Shown in pieces: positions 7,093 through 9,241 of a DNA stretch of 9,241 nt. Each line of letters begins with the position of its first letter. Position 1 is the first letter of the stretch. Source of the stretch: Bacteroidales bacterium. GTDB lineage: Bacteria; Bacteroidota; Bacteroidia; Bacteroidales; WCHB1-69. The stretch lies in assembly GCA_031264975.1 (NCBI GenBank), contig JAISDH010000006.1, forward strand, positions 1 to 9,241. The letters run 5' to 3'. Position numbers and translations under genes: made by a program. The notes under the pieces were generated by a model. That model was not told the DNA's origin, searched no databases, and saw only the letters and a program-made list of their open reading frames with translations.

Positions 7093-7974
7093 ATGGAAAA
7101 CAGAATATTTATACCGGGTAGCGAATGGGCGTATTTCAAGTTGTATACCGGCACAAAAACGGCTGATGCAATTCTGAAAAACGAAATGATTGGCTATGTC
7201 AGAGAAATGCTGAAAAACAACATTATTGACAAATGGTTCTTTATCCGTTATTCTGATCCTGATTTTCATATACGCTTACGGCTGCATCTGAAAGAAACAC
7301 GCAATTTCACCTGCATCTTCAATCGATTTTTTGAATATTTTCAACCGATTGTCAATGCCGATCTTGTGTGGAATATACAGTGCGACACATACAAGCGGGA
7401 AATCGAGCGCTATGGAGCCAACACCATTTCGCTTGTTGAAGAATTATTTTTCATTGACAGCGAATTTATTATTAAGATGTTGTGTCAATTGAACGAAGAA
7501 AATCCCGAACAGCAGCGATGGAAATTAGCATTGATATTGGTTGACGGTTTATTGTCCGCTTTTTCTTTTGATTTATCACAGCGAAAGAAATTGTTGAGTA
7601 CAATGGCTGAAAGTTACAAAAAAGAGTTCGGATTTATGCATCATTATATCACAAAGCCATTGAACGATAAATACCGCGCCTGTCGAAAGGATATTAAAAA
7701 TGCTATGCTATATGAAAATGAAACTGCCGAACTCATTGACGCTGTCAACGCCCGAATGAATGCCATATTTCCGATAGCAGAAAAATTACGGGATATGGAA
7801 AAAAACGGAGAACGCCAAGTCCCGTTGGATTCATTATTGACAAGCCTGATTCACATGACGATGAACCGATGGTTTCGGACAAAAAACCGATTGCATGAGA
7901 TGGTAATTTATGAATTTTTGTCGCGATACTATACTTCAGTAATTGCAAAGCATAATAATAAACACTCAAAATGA
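7093..7974 (+). CDS. Stand-alone SpaB_C protein: LanB glutamate-elimination domain
   Basis: A 293-aa protein matching the SpaB_C / thiopeptide-type bacteriocin biosynthesis domain, which in class I systems removes glutamate from glutamylated Ser/Thr to leave dehydroalanine or dehydrobutyrine. Seen in sequence: FIPGSEWAYFKLYTG at the start, FIRYSDPDFHIRLRL (residues 50-64, with the Arg residues typical of the glutamate-binding site), and SLIHMTMNRWF (H254 and R259), the counterpart of the catalytic His motif in NisB-type enzymes. With the 722-aa LanB domain it makes a complete two-protein dehydratase. The start is supported by AAAGGA at 7080-7085, seven bases upstream, the clearest ribosome-binding site in the operon. 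It is the last intact gene before the terminator at 8044. Such domains also act in thiopeptide and other RiPP pathways, but the lanC and lanA neighbours point to lanthipeptide dehydration. Confidence 0.93.
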   Translation: MENRIFIPGSEWAYFKLYTGTKTADAILKNEMIGYVREMLKNNIIDKWFFIRYSDPDFHIRLRLHLKETRNFTCIFNRFFEYFQPIVNADLVWNIQCDTYKREIERYGANTISLVEELFFIDSEFIIKMLCQLNEENPEQQRWKLALILVDGLLSAFSFDLSQRKKLLSTMAESYKKEFGFMHHYITKPLNDKYRACRKDIKNAMLYENETAELIDAVNARMNAIFPIAEKLRDMEKNGERQVPLDSLLTSLIHMTMNRWFRTKNRLHEMVIYEFLSRYYTSVIAKHNNKHSK

Positions 7975-8126
7975 AACAATTGGATGAAATCGTACAGACA
8001 TTTTATTAACAGTACATTGACAGAATAACCCGGACTGTTTTACGGAAAAAACCGGAATTGCCGGTTTTTTCTTCGCCCGACATACCGGCAACGGAGGTTT
8101 ATACCGAAAATCCCGGTTTTTTGTAA
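7971..8126 (+). pseudogene. Possible relic of a small downstream gene
   Basis: An ATG overlapping the SpaB_C stop (ATGA) opens MKQLDEIVQTFY, then hits TAA at 8007-8009. The same frame stays open for 38 further codons (starting QYIDRITRTVL) to TAA at 8124-8126. If the MITE-like element at 8104-8296 and one copy of its GTTTATA duplication are removed, the frame continues for 14 codons beyond the junction (SNFRLPPHITV at the end) to TGA at 8339-8341. A CAA-to-TAA change would explain the internal stop. Against it: the frame runs through a strong intrinsic terminator, and open stretches of this size can occur by chance. No family is recognised. Confidence 0.3.
8044..8072 (+). terminator. Intrinsic terminator of the lanthipeptide operon
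   Basis: AAAAAACCGG (8046-8055) and CCGGTTTTTT (8061-8070) form a perfect 10-bp stem with loop AATTG, extendable by G45-C71 and a G-U pair. The T6 run serves as the terminating tract and the mirrored A6 run could make it bidirectional. It follows the last intact gene (stop at 7974) by about 70 bp. Confidence 0.85.
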
Positions 8127-8296
8127 CCACATTTCGATTAAACTCTTGTAACTAATTGATAAACAACAATTTTTATCCATCCTTTATACAATTGGGGTCA
8201 TTCTATTTGTAACCATATTCAACATTTATGAATATTGTAAAATACTATAAATCAATAAGAAAACGTAAATGTGGTTACAAAATCCGGGATTTACGG
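8104..8296. mobile_element. MITE-like 193-bp element with terminal inverted repeats and 7-bp duplication
   Basis: The left arm (8104-8134) and the right arm read in reverse (8296-8267) align as CCG(A/T)AAATCCCGG, a T-run differing by one base with one mismatch, then an exact GTAACCACATTT. Directly outside the arms is the same 7-mer, GTTTATA, at 8097-8103 and 8297-8303, as expected for a target-site duplication. The 130-bp interior codes for no protein and has a further hairpin (ATATTC at 8215-8220 with GAATAT at 8230-8235). This is the architecture of a non-autonomous transposable element. The mobilising transposase family is not identifiable from here; neither of the IS5 relics upstream has matching ends. 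A transcribed regulatory long hairpin is the alternative. Confidence 0.65.
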
Positions 8297-8303
8297 GTTT
8301 ATA

Positions 8304-8473
8304 GGTCAAATTTCAGGTTGCCACCCCATATAACCGTATGATGCCTACGTAGGATTCAGAAATATTCTTTATAAAAACATGCTAAATCAAATTAATTCAG
8401 CATCTTAGTGTGTGATTAAGTATATTTAACTATTAATTGTATTTAATATTCTAATTAAATCAATTTTAAATCG
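8304..8473. other. Non-coding AT-rich spacer
   Basis: No convincing gene is seen between the MITE-like element and the next promoter. It contains a perfect 10-bp palindrome CCTACGTAGG (8344-8353) and a weak inverted pair ATGCT/AGCAT (around 8380-8404). No RNA gene is recognised. Confidence 0.5.
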
Positions 8474-8481
8474 TACCTTTG
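8474..8481 (+). promoter_or_regulatory. Bacteroidetes-type -7 promoter element
   Basis: TACCTTTG matches TAnnTTTG exactly and lies 38 bases upstream of the ATG at 8520. No TTTG is found at the expected -33 position, where the DNA is only AT-rich, so strength is uncertain. GTGAGGG at 8505-8511 gives a purine-rich ribosome-binding stretch. Confidence 0.55.
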
Positions 8482-8519
8482 CCGATAATTAAACATCAAT
8501 TAAAGTGAGGGTATGAAAA

Positions 8520-8807
8520 ATGAATAAAAAATACAACGAAACAATCCTTCAGATAATGAAAGAAGAATTAATGAAAAGCATTAACCGGCATCTTCCGATA
8601 GTACAAAATCATATTAATTATATAAAAAATGTAATTGATGACGAAGACTACCTGAGCAAAGTAGAACCGTACGCACTGATAATTAGTTGCGATAATTTTT
8701 TGGTTGAAAATAAAATCCAAATTAATGGAAGCATAAGAATTAAAGTAAACGAAAGATGGCTTTCTGATGGGACTGTTTTCTCCAAAAATGTGATCAGGTA
8801 TATATAA
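8520..8807 (+). CDS. Hypothetical 95-aa protein
   Basis: I do not recognise this protein. It is charged, has no signal peptide, no membrane segment and one Cys. Residues 1-45 look helical (MNKKYNETILQIMKEELMKS at the start), and the second half alternates in a way that suggests beta strands (ALIISCDNFLVENKIQINGSIRIKV). It has its own -7 promoter element and GTGAGGG ribosome-binding stretch. An ATG at 8513 in another frame gives only MKNE before a stop overlapping this start region, so 8520 is preferred. It is followed by a hairpin and then an XRE regulator gene on the same strand, an arrangement common at accessory or mobile loci. No link to the lanthipeptide operon can be shown, since a terminator and a MITE-like element separate them. 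Confidence 0.75.
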   Translation: MNKKYNETILQIMKEELMKSINRHLPIVQNHINYIKNVIDDEDYLSKVEPYALIISCDNFLVENKIQINGSIRIKVNERWLSDGTVFSKNVIRYI

Positions 8808-8809
8808 CC

Positions 8810-8838
8810 ATTGAGAAAAAGATACTCTTTTCCTTAAT
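8810..8838 (+). terminator. Hairpin after the 95-aa gene, possible terminator
   Basis: Bases 8810-8821 pair with 8827-8838 (11 of 12 positions including one G-U, one A-C mismatch) around a 5-base loop ATACT. It begins three bases after the stop codon. The downstream sequence is not a clean T-run, so termination may be weak; the inner A5/T4 run is AT-only. Confidence 0.4.
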
Positions 8839-8927
8839 AGTTAATACCTGTTTATAAAAAAAATGACATGTAAGATAATTCTTTTCAATAATATATTTAC
8901 TTATTGCAAACTTAATTAATTAAACGT

Positions 8928-9241
8928 ATGAATATACCCAAAACCGTTCGAGATTTACGGCAAAAGAAAACATTTTCACAGAAAGATCTCGCAGAAAAAA
9001 GTGGCTTGTCTCAAACTTTTATTTCCTTGTTTGAAAACGGCAAGGCAGAAATAAGTCCGACATCATTGAAAAAAATCGCAGGCGCGTTAGAAGTAGAACA
9101 CTCTATCATTCTGTTATATTCGATAGAAAAAGAGGATATAATACACAGTGATTTCGAAAGTGTAATAAGCCTGAATACCTATCTAAAAGAGAAAGTATTT
9201 AAACCGATTTTAGAAGAGAAATGGCAAGCTATAAAGGATTA
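8928..9241 (+). CDS. XRE-family helix-turn-helix transcriptional regulator, partial at right edge
   Basis: An ATG at 8928 opens a frame of 104 codons that is still open at the window end. Residues 5-60 form a Cro/C1-type HTH: TVRDLRQKKTFSQKDLAEKS, then the recognition helix region GLSQTFISLFENGKAEISP, then SLKKIAGALEVE. Such proteins bind operator DNA as dimers and often repress their own or neighbouring genes. The part after residue 70 (SDFESVISLNTYLKEKVFKP onward) is not a family I recognise and may be a short dimerisation tail. No typical promoter is obvious in the 120 bp upstream. It could regulate the 95-aa gene before it or genes to the right. The call of HTH is firm; its target is unknown. 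Confidence 0.88.
   Translation, partial: MNIPKTVRDLRQKKTFSQKDLAEKSGLSQTFISLFENGKAEISPTSLKKIAGALEVEHSIILLYSIEKEDIIHSDFESVISLNTYLKEKVFKPILEEKWQAIKD

Noticed and set aside
8103..8122. ACCG...CGGT followed by T6 as a second terminator
   Set aside because: The stem is only four base pairs, and the T-run is better explained as part of the MITE-like terminal repeat.
8104..8296. CRISPR array or integron attC site in the repeat-bearing spacer
   Set aside because: There are no regularly spaced direct repeats and no attC core sites; the repeats are inverted with flanking direct duplication.
8513..8527. ATG giving MKNE-stop just before the 95-aa gene
   Set aside because: Only four codons; more likely part of the ribosome-binding region than a leader peptide, with no codon bias typical of an attenuator.

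Overview
The window looks like Bacteroidota (probably Bacteroidales) DNA. It is AT-rich, genes lack strong Shine-Dalgarno sites, and two sites match the Bacteroidetes -7 promoter element TAnnTTTG (TACCTTTG at 1393-1400 and 8474-8481). The encoded families fit: GG-leader RiPP precursor, split LanB, S41 lipoprotein. The species cannot be told from the sequence.

Layout. (1) Positions 1-1336 are mobile-element debris: the 5' part of an IS5-family (IS903-like) transposase gene on the minus strand running off the left edge, then a second, decayed IS5-family element bounded by 14-bp perfect inverted repeats (485-498 and 1323-1336). Its transposase carries a nonsense codon and a deletion that removes the catalytic Glu region. 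(2) Positions 1371-8072 hold a compact class I lanthipeptide operon: promoter, lanC cyclase, a 71-aa GG-leader precursor with 7 Cys and 7 Ser/Thr in the core, an attenuator-like hairpin, the LanB glutamylation domain, an S41-peptidase lipoprotein, a tiny 30-codon ORF, a stand-alone SpaB_C elimination-domain protein, and an intrinsic terminator. (3) Positions 8104-8296 form a 193-bp element with ~30-bp imperfect terminal inverted repeats and an exact 7-bp flanking direct repeat (GTTTATA). This is the signature of a MITE that inserted just behind the operon, perhaps into a decaying small gene. (4) Positions 8474-9241 carry an unrecognised 95-aa gene and the start of an XRE-type HTH regulator that runs off the right edge.

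How the genes should work together (family knowledge plus inference). The 722-aa LanB domain glutamylates Ser/Thr of the precursor core using glutamyl-tRNA, and the separate SpaB_C protein eliminates glutamate to give dehydroalanine/dehydrobutyrine. LanC then adds Cys thiols across these to form (methyl)lanthionine rings. The S41 lipoprotein sits outside the cytoplasm and could process, clear or protect against the product. No exporter, C39 leader peptidase or LanFEG-type immunity gene is present, so export must come from outside the window or the cluster has been trimmed.

The most unusual items are the precursor itself (its core is not one I recognise), the order with lanC first and the split LanB separated by an S41 lipoprotein gene, a 16-residue tandem duplication inside that S41 protein, and the MITE-like element.
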